Shown here in pieces: positions 18,018 to 26,157 of a DNA stretch of 64,000 bases. The notes below the pieces were generated by a model. That model was not told the DNA's origin and did not search any database. It saw only the letters and a list, made by a program, of their open reading frames with translations. The position numbers were made by a program, and so were the translations under genes. Location of the stretch: NCBI RefSeq assembly GCF_013004595.1, contig NZ_JABEMC010000002.1, positions 186,001-250,000 of the forward strand. Direction: 5' to 3'. How positions within the stretch are numbered: the stretch's first letter is position 1; each line of letters begins with the position of its first letter. The stretch comes from Brevibacterium luteolum. GTDB lineage: Bacteria > Actinomycetota > Actinomycetes > Actinomycetales > Brevibacteriaceae.

Positions 18018-19547
18018 ATGACGAACACTGACACCCCGAACCAGGCATCGCTGAGCGAGCGCCACGTGCCGGCTGATCTGCCCGAGCGGATCCAGCACTA
18101 CATCAACGGCGAGTTCGTCGACTCGCTCGACGGCAGCACCTTCGACGTCCTCGAACCGGTGTCGAACGAGACCTACGTGCAGGCCGCCGCCGGCAAGAAG
18201 GCCGACATCGACCGTGCCGTCGAGGCCGCCCGGAATGCCTTCACCGAGGGCCCGTGGCCCAAGATGCTGCCGCGTGAGCGCTCGCGCGTGCTGCACCGCA
18301 TCGCCGACATCGTCGAGACCCGCGGCGACCGGCTGGCCGAACTGGAGTCCTTCGACTCCGGTCTGCCGATCTCCCAGGCGCTCGGCCAGGCCCGCCGCGC
18401 GGCCGAGAACTTCCGGTTCTTCGCCGACCTCATCGTCGCCCAGACCGATGACACCTTCAAGGTCCCCGGCCGCCAGATCAACTACGTCAACCGCAAGCCG
18501 ATCGGTGTTGCCGGCCTCATCACCCCGTGGAACACCCCGTTCATGCTCGAGTCCTGGAAGCTCGGCCCGGCGCTGGCCACCGGCAACACCGTCGTGCTCA
18601 AGCCGGCGGAGTTCACCCCGCTCTCGGCCTCGCTGTGGGCTGGGATCTTCGAGGAGGCGGAGCTGCCGGCCGGTGTGTTCAACCTCGTCAACGGTATGGG
18701 CGAGGACGCCGGCGATGCGCTCGTCAAGCACCCGGACGTCCCGCTCATCTCCTTCACGGGTGAGTCGAAGACCGGCCAGCTGATCTTCGCCAATGCAGCC
18801 CCCTACCTCAAGGGCCTGTCGATGGAGCTCGGCGGCAAGTCCCCGGCCATCGTCTTCGACGACGCCGACCTCGACGGCGCTGTCGACGCCTGCGTCTTCG
18901 GCGTGTTCTCCCTCAACGGCGAGCGCTGCACGGCCGGTTCGCGCATCCTCGTCCAGCGCAGCATCTACGACGAGTTCGTCGAGAAGTACGCCGCTCAGGC
19001 CAAGCGCGTCAAGGTCGGCTACCCGCACGATCCGAAGACCGAAGTCGGCGCGCTCGTGCACCCGGAGCACTTCGAGAAGGTTATGAGCTACGTCGAGATC
19101 GGCAAGACCGAGGCGAAGCTCGCCGCCGGCGGCGGCCGCCCGGAGGGCTTCGAGTTCGGCAACTTCGTCGCCCCGACCGTGTTCGTCGACGTCCCGCCGA
19201 CCGCCCGGATCTTCCAGGAGGAGATCTTCGGCCCCGTCGTCGCGATCACCCCGTTCGACACCGAGGAGGAGGCGCTCGAGCTGGCCAACAACACGAAGTA
19301 CGGCCTGGCCGCCTACGTGTGGACCAACGACCTCAAGCGCGCCCACAACTTCGCCCAGGCCGTCGAGTCGGGCATGGTGTGGCTGAATTCCAACAACGTC
19401 CGCGACCTGCGCACGCCCTTCGGCGGCGTCAAGGCCTCCGGACTCGGCCACGAGGGAGGCTACCGCTCGATCGACTTCTACACCGATCAGCAGGCCGTGC
19501 ACATCAACCTCGGCAAGGTACACAACCCGTCATTCGGCAAGCAGTGA
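18018..19547 (+). CDS. hpaE: 5-Carboxymethyl-2-hydroxymuconate semialdehyde dehydrogenase
   Basis: The 509-residue aldehyde dehydrogenase has the full catalytic set: Asn172 ('PWNTPF'), Lys195, Glu270 ('MELGGKSP') and nucleophile Cys304 ('GERCTAGSR'). Close resemblance to HpaE and its place before hpaD identify it as the enzyme oxidising the ring-cleavage product CHMS to the dicarboxylate with NAD+. ATG at 18018 follows GGAGGGAA; the upstream open frame from 17766 overlaps gntR and is not used. It is spaced 76 bases from gntR and 29 from hpaD. Confidence 0.9.
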   Translation: MTNTDTPNQASLSERHVPADLPERIQHYINGEFVDSLDGSTFDVLEPVSNETYVQAAAGKKADIDRAVEAARNAFTEGPWPKMLPRERSRVLHRIADIVETRGDRLAELESFDSGLPISQALGQARRAAENFRFFADLIVAQTDDTFKVPGRQINYVNRKPIGVAGLITPWNTPFMLESWKLGPALATGNTVVLKPAEFTPLSASLWAGIFEEAELPAGVFNLVNGMGEDAGDALVKHPDVPLISFTGESKTGQLIFANAAPYLKGLSMELGGKSPAIVFDDADLDGAVDACVFGVFSLNGERCTAGSRILVQRSIYDEFVEKYAAQAKRVKVGYPHDPKTEVGALVHPEHFEKVMSYVEIGKTEAKLAAGGGRPEGFEFGNFVAPTVFVDVPPTARIFQEEIFGPVVAITPFDTEEEALELANNTKYGLAAYVWTNDLKRAHNFAQAVESGMVWLNSNNVRDLRTPFGGVKASGLGHEGGYRSIDFYTDQQAVHINLGKVHNPSFGKQ

Positions 19548-19576
19548 GCGCTCCGCGCAAGAAGTAGGGAACCGTC

Positions 19577-20689
19577 ATGACCACCACACCACCGCCCGCC
19601 AACCCGATTCCGACCCCGCAGGCCCCGGCACCCGATGTGCTGCGCTGCGCGTACATGGAGATCCAGGTCACCGACCTTCAGCGCTCACGCGACTTCTACG
19701 TCGACGTGCTCGGGCTCGTCGTCACCGCAGAGGACGACAACGCCATCTACCTGCGCTCCTTCGAGGAGTTCATCCACCACAACCTCGTGCTGCGCAAGGG
19801 CGACGTCGCCGCGGTCGCCGCGTTCTCCTACCGGGTCCGCACCCCGGAAGACGTCGACCGCGCCGAGGCGTACTTCACCGAGCTCGGCTGCCGCGTCGAG
19901 CGCCGCCGGGACGGCTTCGTCAAGGGCATCGGAGACTCGGTGCGCGTCGAGGATCCGCTGGGCTTCCCGTACGAGTTCTTCTACGACGTCGAGCACGTCG
20001 AGCGCCTGGCCTGGCGCTACGACCTCTACACGCCTGGCGCGCTCGTCCGCCTCGACCACTTCAACCAGGTCACCCCGGACGTGCCGCGGGCGGTGAAGTA
20101 CATGGACGACCTCGGCTTCCGCACCACCGAGGACATCCGCGACTCCGAGGGCACCGTCTACGCCGCCTGGATGCGCCGCAAGCCGACCGTCCACGACACC
20201 GCGATGACCGGCGGCGACGGCCCGCGCATGCACCACGTCGCCTTCGCCACGCACGAAAAGCACAACATCCTCGCCATCTGCGACAAGCTCGGAGCGCTGC
20301 GTCTGTCGGACCACATCGAGCGCGGTCCCGGCCGTCACGGCGTGTCGAACGCCTTCTACCTCTACCTGCGCGACCCCGACGGCCACCGTGTGGAGATCTA
20401 CACGCAGGACTACTACACCGGCGACCCGGACAACCCGGTCGTCACCTGGGACGTCCACGACAACCAGCGCCGCGACTGGTGGGGCACCCCGGTCGTGCCG
20501 AGCTGGTACACCGACGCCTCCCTCGTCCTCGACCTCGACGGCAAGCCCCAGCCGCTCGTGTCCCGTAAGGACGATTCGGAGATGGAGGTCACCATCGGCG
20601 CCGACGGGTTCTCCTACACTCGGGACAACGACGAGGATTCGATGCCGGAGTGGAAGCAGGGCGAATACAAGCTCGGCCACCAGCTCTGA
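19577..20689 (+). CDS. hpaD: Homoprotocatechuate (3,4-dihydroxyphenylacetate) 2,3-dioxygenase
   Basis: The 370-residue extradiol dioxygenase of the vicinal oxygen chelate fold cleaves 3,4-dihydroxyphenylacetate next to its diol. The iron or manganese ligands are His161 ('RLDHFNQV'), His220 ('MHHVAF') and Glu273 ('RVEIYTQD'), and second-sphere His206 is present. All lie at +6 from the Brevibacterium fuscum enzyme (His155, His214, Glu267, His200), the extra residues being in the Pro-rich N-terminus. The C-terminal lid ('RRDWWGTPVVPSWY') is also kept. The start has a weak site AAGTAGGGAA. It is the key ring-opening step of the cluster. Confidence 0.95.
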   Translation: MTTTPPPANPIPTPQAPAPDVLRCAYMEIQVTDLQRSRDFYVDVLGLVVTAEDDNAIYLRSFEEFIHHNLVLRKGDVAAVAAFSYRVRTPEDVDRAEAYFTELGCRVERRRDGFVKGIGDSVRVEDPLGFPYEFFYDVEHVERLAWRYDLYTPGALVRLDHFNQVTPDVPRAVKYMDDLGFRTTEDIRDSEGTVYAAWMRRKPTVHDTAMTGGDGPRMHHVAFATHEKHNILAICDKLGALRLSDHIERGPGRHGVSNAFYLYLRDPDGHRVEIYTQDYYTGDPDNPVVTWDVHDNQRRDWWGTPVVPSWYTDASLVLDLDGKPQPLVSRKDDSEMEVTIGADGFSYTRDNDEDSMPEWKQGEYKLGHQL

Positions 20690-20747
20690 TCCATCCCACC
20701 CCACCCGCACCACCGCCTCGGGCGCGGTCGCTGCCCTCAGCAGCCGC

Positions 20748-20789
20748 TGCCAGGCCACCGTTGCCAGGCCACCGTTGCCGAGGCGGTGG
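20748..20789. repeat. 14-bp tandem repeat between hpaD and hpaH
   Basis: TGCCAGGCCACCGT occurs at 20748-20761 and 20762-20775, followed by a partial third copy that runs into a CCGAGGCGGTGG motif at 20778-20789. An inverse CCACCGCCTCGG lies at 20710-20721. This 125-base gap interrupts an otherwise tight gene row. Confidence 0.6.
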
Positions 20790-20814
20790 GCACCTCCGCC
20801 TGGAAGGAGACCCC

Positions 20815-21600
20815 ATGCTCGATGAGCAGACCATCGCCCAGATCGCCGACGAGCTCGCCGAGGCTGAGCGCACCCACACCCAGATCCCGAGGCTGACCGC
20901 CCGGTTCGAGTCCATGACCGTCGAGGACGCCTATGCGGTGCAGAACGAGTGGCGCCGCCGCCAGATCGCCGCCGGGCGGAAGCAGGCCGGACGCAAGATC
21001 GGCCTGACCTCGAAGGTCATGCAGCAGGCGACCGGGATCAGCGAACCGGACTACGGCGTCATCTTCTCCGACATGGTCTACGAGAACGGTTCGGTCATCG
21101 AGCATGAGCGGTTCTCCGGGGTGCGCATCGAAGTCGAGCTCGCCTTCGCGCTCAAGGAGCCGCTCGCAGGCCCCGATGTCACCGTCTTCGACGTCATGCG
21201 CGCCACTGAATACGTCATCCCGGCCCTGGAGATCCTCGACAGCCGCGTCGAGATGGACGGCCGCAGCATCGTCGACACCATCAGCGACAACGCCGCGATG
21301 GGGGCGATGGTCATCGGCGGCAACCCGACCGACCCGCACGACGTCGACCTGCGCTGGGTCTCGGCACTGCTGTACCGCAACGAGTCGATCGAGGACTCCG
21401 GTGTCGCCGCCGCGGTGCTCAACCACCCGGCGATGGGTGTCGTGTGGCTGGCCAACAAGCTCGCCGAGCACGGTGACAGCCTCGCCGCCGGTGAGGTGAT
21501 CCTCGCCGGCTCGTTCACGAAACCGATGTGGGTTCAGCCCGGCGACACCGTGCTGGCCGACTATGGACAGATGGGAACGATCTCATGCCGCTTCGTCTGA
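20815..21600 (+). CDS. hpaH: 2-Oxo-hept-4-ene-1,7-dioate hydratase
   Basis: A 261-residue member of the hydratase/decarboxylase FAH superfamily branch that includes HpaH and MhpD. The 'GRKIGLTSK' segment (59-67) and metal ligands Glu106, Glu108 ('RIEVELAF') and Glu139 are present. It adds water to 2-oxo-hept-4-ene-1,7-dioate to give the aldolase substrate. ATG at 20815 has GGAAGGAG 8 bases upstream; the open frame before it is non-coding. hpaI starts 16 bases before its stop, in another frame. Confidence 0.9.
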   Translation: MLDEQTIAQIADELAEAERTHTQIPRLTARFESMTVEDAYAVQNEWRRRQIAAGRKQAGRKIGLTSKVMQQATGISEPDYGVIFSDMVYENGSVIEHERFSGVRIEVELAFALKEPLAGPDVTVFDVMRATEYVIPALEILDSRVEMDGRSIVDTISDNAAMGAMVIGGNPTDPHDVDLRWVSALLYRNESIEDSGVAAAVLNHPAMGVVWLANKLAEHGDSLAAGEVILAGSFTKPMWVQPGDTVLADYGQMGTISCRFV

Positions 21601-22412
21601 ACCCGACCTTCGCCGCCGAACTGCAGCAGGCGACCGGCGCCCCGGGCGCGGGCACTGCTGCCGCGCGCACGCTCTACGGCGGCTGGGTGTCCTCCGGTTC
21701 GCCGACGATGGCCGAGATCATGGCCGGTGCCGGCCTCGACTGGCTGCTCATCGACATGGAGCACACGCCCAACAGCCTGGAGTCCGTCCTCCACCAGCTC
21801 TACGCTGTCTCCGCCTACCCGGCGACGCCGGTCGTGCGGGTGCCGGTGGCCGATGCGACGATCATCAAGCAGATCCTCGACCTCGGCGCGCAGAACCTGC
21901 TCGTGCCGATGGTCTCCACGCGTGCCGAAGCCGAGGCGGTGGCTGCCGCAGCGCAGTACCCGCCGGCTGGTGTGCGGGGCGTGGGTTCGGCGCTGGCGCG
22001 CTCGGCGCGCTGGAACCGGGTGCCGAACTATCTGACCGAGGCGGCTGAGCACGTGTCGGTGTTCGTGCAGATCGAGACGCGCACCGGGGTGGAGAACGCC
22101 GCGGCGATCGCCTCGACGCCCGGCATCGACGGCGTTTTCGTCGGGCCCTCGGACCTGGCCGCCTCGATGGGGCTGCTCGGTCAGCAGACGCATCCGGATG
22201 TCGTCGCTGCGGTGCGCTCGGTGCTCGCCGAGGTGCGGGCGGCCGGCATGTTCGCCGGTGTCAACGCCTTCGACCCGGACACCGCGCGCGCCTATGCGGA
22301 GGCCGGTGCCCAGTTCATCCTCGTCGGCGCTGACGTCGCGATCGTCGCCCGCGGGGCGGAGAAGCTCGCCGCGGACTTCATCGGGAACGCCGCGGACTTC
22401 ACCGGGAACTGA
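21585..22412 (+). CDS. hpaI: 4-Hydroxy-2-oxoheptane-1,7-dioate aldolase
   Basis: A 275-residue class II aldolase of the HpcH/HpaI family. Catalytic His60 ('DMEH'), Arg85, and metal ligands Glu164 and Asp190 ('VGPSD') lie at a constant +15 from the E. coli residues His45, Arg70, Glu149 and Asp175. It splits the hydratase product into pyruvate and succinic semialdehyde. ATG at 21585 overlaps the end of hpaH by 16 bases, indicating coupling. The N-terminus is ~13 residues longer than usual and Ala/Gly-rich. The C-terminus ends with a near repeat 'AADFIGNAADFTGN'. Confidence 0.92.
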   Translation: MPLRLNPTFAAELQQATGAPGAGTAAARTLYGGWVSSGSPTMAEIMAGAGLDWLLIDMEHTPNSLESVLHQLYAVSAYPATPVVRVPVADATIIKQILDLGAQNLLVPMVSTRAEAEAVAAAAQYPPAGVRGVGSALARSARWNRVPNYLTEAAEHVSVFVQIETRTGVENAAAIASTPGIDGVFVGPSDLAASMGLLGQQTHPDVVAAVRSVLAEVRAAGMFAGVNAFDPDTARAYAEAGAQFILVGADVAIVARGAEKLAADFIGNAADFTGN

Positions 22413-22513
22413 GGATGCACAGGCATTGATCTGACGCTCACCGCCGCCTTACGATGAGGATTCCACTGCCGGAATCCGGGCAGACCGCGCCTGCCGGGCT
22501 GAGGGGAGAGACG

Positions 22514-23683
22514 ATGCAGATCACCGGAGCCGTCCTCGAGCAGATCGGGGCCGGCCGCCCCTACGCCGACACCCGGCCGCTGACGATCAGCCGCCTCGAC
22601 CTCGACGAACCCGGCCCTGAAGATGTGCTCGTGCGCATCCGCGCAGCAGGGCTGTGCCACTCGGATCTGTCCGTCGTCGACGGCAACCGGCCCCGGCCCA
22701 CCCCGATGCTGCTCGGCCACGAGGCCTCCGGCATCGTCGAACGGGTCGGTGAGCAGGTCACCGACATCGAACCCGGCCAGCAGGTGAGCACCGTGTTCCT
22801 GCCGCGCTGCGGGCAGTGCGCCAACTGCGCGACCGACGGCAAGCTGCCGTGCGCTCCCGGCACTGCGGTCAACAACGCCGGCACCCTCGTCGGCGACCGG
22901 ATCCTGCTGCGCCGCGACGGGGCAGAGGTGCGCCACCACCTCGGCGTCTCCGGTTTCGCCACCCATGCGGTGCTGCACCGCTCCTCGGTCGTGCCGGTCG
23001 GAGCGGATGTGCCTGCCGACATCGCCGCAGTCCTCGGCTGCGCGGTGCTCACCGGCGGTGGGGCGGTCATCAACGCAGGCCGCCCAGCCGACGGCGATGA
23101 CGTCATGGTCGTCGGACTGGGCGGGGTGGGGATGGCTGCGCTCATCACCGCGCTGTCGCTGAAGACGCGCGCCCGGACCGGCAGCGACGGTGGTGGTGAC
23201 GGTGGTGGCGACGTCGGCAAGGTGATCGGCGTCGATGCGAATCCGGCGAAGCTGTCCCGGGCGATCGAGCTCGGTGCCGATGCCGCTCACACCCCAGCCG
23301 AGGTGGCCGAGCAGGGTGTGCGCGCTCATGTCGTCATCGAGGCCGCGGGACATCCGAGGGCCTTTGAGACCGCCGTTGCTGCGACCGGGGTCGGCGGGAC
23401 GACCGTGACTGTCGGCCTGCCGGCACCCGATGCGCGTTCGGAGATCACCCCGCTCGTACTCACCGCTGAAGCGCGCACGATCATCGGCTCCTACCTCGGC
23501 TCAGCTGTGCCGGCACGCGATATCCCGGTCTATGAGCGACTGTGGCGTGAGGGTGCGCTGCCGGTCGGCGAGCTCATCTCCGGGCACATCCGGCTGGAGG
23601 AGATCAACGACGCCCTCGACACACTCGCCGACGGCCAGGCCGTCCGCCAGGTCGTCATGTTCGACGACCCGGCAGACGCCTGA
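22514..23683 (+). CDS. Zinc-dependent alcohol dehydrogenase (MDR superfamily)
   Basis: The 389-residue protein has catalytic-zinc ligands Cys48 ('GLCHSD') and His69-Glu70 ('GHEASG'), four structural-zinc Cys (99, 102, 105, 113) and the Rossmann motif 'GLGGVG'. A Gly/Asp-rich insert of about 12 residues ('GSDGGGDGGGD') interrupts the domain just after the first beta-alpha unit, where no insert is usual. GAGGGGAGAG precedes the ATG at 22514. It follows hpaI after a 101-base gap. It might reduce succinic semialdehyde or oxidise a side-chain alcohol; this is unproven. Confidence 0.82.
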   Translation: MQITGAVLEQIGAGRPYADTRPLTISRLDLDEPGPEDVLVRIRAAGLCHSDLSVVDGNRPRPTPMLLGHEASGIVERVGEQVTDIEPGQQVSTVFLPRCGQCANCATDGKLPCAPGTAVNNAGTLVGDRILLRRDGAEVRHHLGVSGFATHAVLHRSSVVPVGADVPADIAAVLGCAVLTGGGAVINAGRPADGDDVMVVGLGGVGMAALITALSLKTRARTGSDGGGDGGGDVGKVIGVDANPAKLSRAIELGADAAHTPAEVAEQGVRAHVVIEAAGHPRAFETAVAATGVGGTTVTVGLPAPDARSEITPLVLTAEARTIIGSYLGSAVPARDIPVYERLWREGALPVGELISGHIRLEEINDALDTLADGQAVRQVVMFDDPADA

Positions 23684-23726
23684 CCTGGCGTGGCGACGGT
23701 GGCCGCGTGAGCCGGCGCCGGCGCTG

Positions 23727-24980
23727 TCAGTCCGCTGACTTCGGCGCTCCGATGCCCGGGTCGATCTGCGTCGGGCCGTCTGCCGAGGGCCGGATGTCGA
23801 TGTCGAAGATCGCCGTCGGCAGGTAGACGGTGGCACATGAGTTCGGGATGTCGACGACGCCGGAGAACCGGCCTTCGATCGGCGCCGCGCCCAGCAGCAG
23901 GAAAGCCTGCTCAGCGCTGTAGCCGAACTTCGTCAGGTAGTTGATCGCGTGCAGGCAGGCCCGCTGATACGCCAGGTGCGAATCGAGGTAGCGCTGCTCG
24001 CCGTCGAGCGTGACCGAAGTGCCGGAGAATGACAGCCATTCCGAGTACTGCGGATCGACGTTGCCCGGCATGAACACGGCGTTCTCCTTCACGCCGTAGG
24101 TGTCCATGCCGCCCTTGATGAGGTCGACGCGCAGGTCGATAAAGCCGCCCATCTCGATGCCGCCGCAGAACGTGATCTCACCATCCCCCTGCGAGAAGTG
24201 CAGGTCTCCGACGGAGAAGTTCGCGCCGGGCACGAACACCGGATAGAAGACACGGGTGCCCTTGGTGAGGTTCTTGATGTCCTGGTTTCCGCCGTTCTCA
24301 CGCGGTGGTGCCGTGCGAGCACCTTCGGCTGCGGCGGCGGCGAAGGCCTCGCCGGTCAGCCCACCGAGCACTGCATCCTTGGGCTCCGGCGGCAGCGCCA
24401 GAGGCGGCAGGCGATTGGGGTCGGTGGCGATGAGATCGGCTTCGCGCTTGTTCCACTTCTTCAGCAGTTCGGCCGACGGCGCGGTGCCCATGAGACCCGG
24501 GTGGATGATGCCGGTGAAGGACACTCCAGGCACATGCCGGGATGTCGCGGTCTGACCGGTGAAGTCCCAGATCGCCTTATAGGCATCGGGGAACTGGTCG
24601 ACGAGGAAGGATCCGCCGTTGCTGCGCGGGAAGATGCCGGTGTAGCCCCAGCCCTGGCCGGCCAGCGGCCCCTCGTCTTCCTGTGGGATCGGTCCGACAT
24701 CGAGGATGTCGACGACGAGCAGATCTCCTGGCTGCGCGCCCTCGATGGCGAACGGGCCTGACAGTGCATGGACCTTGCTCACCGGAGCATTGCGGATGTC
24801 ATCTGCCGAGTCGTCGTTCTTGATCGCCCCGTCGAACCACTCACGGCAGTCAGCGCGGAACGTGTCGCCGGGCTTGAGGGTCTCGACCGGTGGAATGTCC
24901 GGGTGCCAGCGGTTGTGCCCGAGCTTCTCCTGCTCGGTGAAGGACTTCGTCGAGTCGAGTGGAAAGATGTTCTTCGGCAT
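23727..24980 (-). CDS. fmdA: Formamidase/acetamidase (FmdA/AmdA family)
   Basis: The 417-residue protein belongs to the acetamidase/formamidase family, which hydrolyses short amides to ammonia and the acid. Typical segments are 'GHNRWHPDIPPV', 'VHALSGPFAIEGAQPGDLLVVDILD', 'HPGLMGTAPS' and 'GDLHFSQGDGEITFCGGIEMGG'. Length and layout match FmdA of methylotrophs. ATG at 24980 follows GAAAGGAA. It is 38 bases downstream of an FmdB zinc-ribbon gene, the usual partner. Formamide is the more likely substrate. Confidence 0.9.
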   Translation of the reverse strand: MPKNIFPLDSTKSFTEQEKLGHNRWHPDIPPVETLKPGDTFRADCREWFDGAIKNDDSADDIRNAPVSKVHALSGPFAIEGAQPGDLLVVDILDVGPIPQEDEGPLAGQGWGYTGIFPRSNGGSFLVDQFPDAYKAIWDFTGQTATSRHVPGVSFTGIIHPGLMGTAPSAELLKKWNKREADLIATDPNRLPPLALPPEPKDAVLGGLTGEAFAAAAAEGARTAPPRENGGNQDIKNLTKGTRVFYPVFVPGANFSVGDLHFSQGDGEITFCGGIEMGGFIDLRVDLIKGGMDTYGVKENAVFMPGNVDPQYSEWLSFSGTSVTLDGEQRYLDSHLAYQRACLHAINYLTKFGYSAEQAFLLLGAAPIEGRFSGVVDIPNSCATVYLPTAIFDIDIRPSADGPTQIDPGIGAPKSAD

Positions 24981-25018
24981 TGCGCGTTCCTTTCAGAAGT
25001 GCGGCGCCGTCGTGGTCG

Positions 25019-25303
25019 TCAGGGCCGCGGGAGTTTGGCGTGCAGCGGGTTGCGCGTGATGCGCGGTTGGGGGGCCCGCTTGGTGTGAGGCAGTGAGGAA
25101 ACAACGGATGGTTCGTGTGCGGTGCGTTCGGTCGATTCGACGAGGGACTTGGCTGCTGACTGGCGGTGCAGTCCAGCGGCACCGATCTGGCGGCGGGCTG
25201 AACCGCTGCATTCAGGGCAGGTCACGGCAGCTGGCACATCGGCCATAGAGAAGGATTCTTCGATGACTCCGCAGGTCTGGCAGCGGAAGTCGTACAGCGG
25301 CAT
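25019..25303 (-). CDS. fmdB: FmdB-type zinc-ribbon protein
   Basis: A 94-residue protein starting 'MPLYDFRCQTCG' with two CxxC pairs (Cys8/Cys11 and 'CPECSG'), the FmdB/CxxC zinc ribbon. The rest is a basic, disordered tail. FmdB was described as a putative regulator of formamidase; its mechanism is not established. It is first in the unit with fmdA. The ATG at 25303 was preferred over an upstream one because the family begins with MP(L/T)Y. Confidence 0.82.
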   Translation of the reverse strand: MPLYDFRCQTCGVIEESFSMADVPAAVTCPECSGSARRQIGAAGLHRQSAAKSLVESTERTAHEPSVVSSLPHTKRAPQPRITRNPLHAKLPRP

Positions 25304-25520
25304 AGCGGCACCCTGCCTTTCGCAATGCTCCATTGCGCTGTCGGCACTTTGCGGCGGAGAGCTTCACCGAAGCCATCGCCTCCGCGAGAAGTGCGATATC
25401 TGTGATCTAGGCCACAGCCTATCCCGGATTGCAGATGCCGTCACCCGCTGCACGGCAGCGACTGGGACCTCACCTAACTCGCACTACCCGTGAACTCAGC
25501 GACTGTGACACGGTTGAGCC

Positions 25521-25829
25521 ATGCGTGATCCGAAGAAGAAGCTCAGCGCTGACGAGGTCGCCGAGGCGAACCTGGCTGACTGGCAGCAGCGCGGTGAGAC
25601 CATTACCGCGACCTATCGCACCGGTGATTTCGCCACGGGCCTGGAGTTCACCAACCGGATCGGCGCTGCCGCCGAGGACGCCGATCACCATCCCGACATT
25701 CTGCTGACCTACCCGCAGGTGCAGGTGACGTTGTGGAGCCATGATGTCGGAGGGCTGACGAGCCGTGACGTCCGCATGGCCCGCACCATCAGTCAGCTCG
25801 CCGCCGAGCAGGACCTCGAAACCGTCTGA
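25521..25829 (+). CDS. 4a-Hydroxytetrahydrobiopterin dehydratase (PCD/DCoH family)
   Basis: A 102-residue protein with the family signature 'DHHPDILLTYPQV' and 'SHDVGGLTSRDVRMA'. The paired His of DHHP and the later His and Asp are the catalytic residues. The reaction dehydrates carbinolamine pterins, recycling the cofactor of aromatic amino acid hydroxylases. No hydroxylase gene is in the window, so the physiological role here is open; some bacterial members act on molybdopterin. Single gene after a 217-base gap. Confidence 0.88.
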   Translation: MRDPKKKLSADEVAEANLADWQQRGETITATYRTGDFATGLEFTNRIGAAAEDADHHPDILLTYPQVQVTLWSHDVGGLTSRDVRMARTISQLAAEQDLETV

Positions 25830-25881
25830 CCTCAACCAGTCCGGCGTCTGCCGCTGTGCGGCGCACCGCCACTGTGGGCAC

Positions 25882-25991
25882 TTCGTGTGGAATCCAGACC
25901 ACTCGCTTCTGCACGAAACGCACGCGGAATCGTCGGATCGTGTGCATCTCGTGGGGAATCGAGGCTCATCCATTCGACACGAACTGCACAC
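25882..25991. repeat. Cluster of imperfect inverted repeats (GTGnGGAATC type)
   Basis: Several overlapping inverted repeats are packed here. The clearest has arms GTGTGCA (25940-25946) and TGCACAC (25985-25991), extending inward with matches TCGTG and GAA (15 of 19 positions). Another pairs CACGAAACGCACG (from 25912) with CGTGTGCATCTCGTG. GTGTGGAATC and GTGGGGAATC repeat directly. No gene is seen. Confidence 0.55.
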
Positions 25992-26060
25992 AGCCGGCCA
26001 ATCCAACCCGGCGCCAGGGACTCATCAACGTCCACTGCTGCCTCGAGACCTCTCGATGTT

Positions 26061-26136
26061 GCACTCAACGACTATGAATCCGGATTCTGATAGTCGTTGA
26101 GTGCTGAATCCAGACTCCTCGATTCAGCAGTCAACG
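26061..26136. repeat. Nested palindromes, further copy of the 12705-12817 repeat family
   Basis: 26061-26104 is a near-perfect palindrome: GCACTCAACGACTAT-GAATCC against GGATTCTGATAGTCGTTGAGTGC. Its right arm is also the left arm of a second palindrome, 26095-26136, with CGTTGAGTGCTGAATC against GATTCAGCAGTCAACG (15 of 16 bases pair). The second unit is the best copy of the repeat found twice after poxB. Confidence 0.75.
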
Positions 26137-26157
26137 CATATCGCGCCTCCGACCGGC

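Larger units (their letters stand above)
25830..26157. other. Gene-free region filled with palindromic repeats
   Basis: The 328 bases between the pterin dehydratase and thpR genes hold no supportable gene. They carry two groups of inverted repeats (25882-25991 and 26061-26136) and are less GC-rich than neighbouring genes. Confidence 0.6.

Noticed and set aside
17784-19523. A 579-codon open frame on the minus strand opposite hpaE
   Set aside because: It is an antisense shadow of a clear aldehyde dehydrogenase gene, made possible by high GC at third positions; its protein is low-complexity Val/Asp/Arg-rich with no motif.
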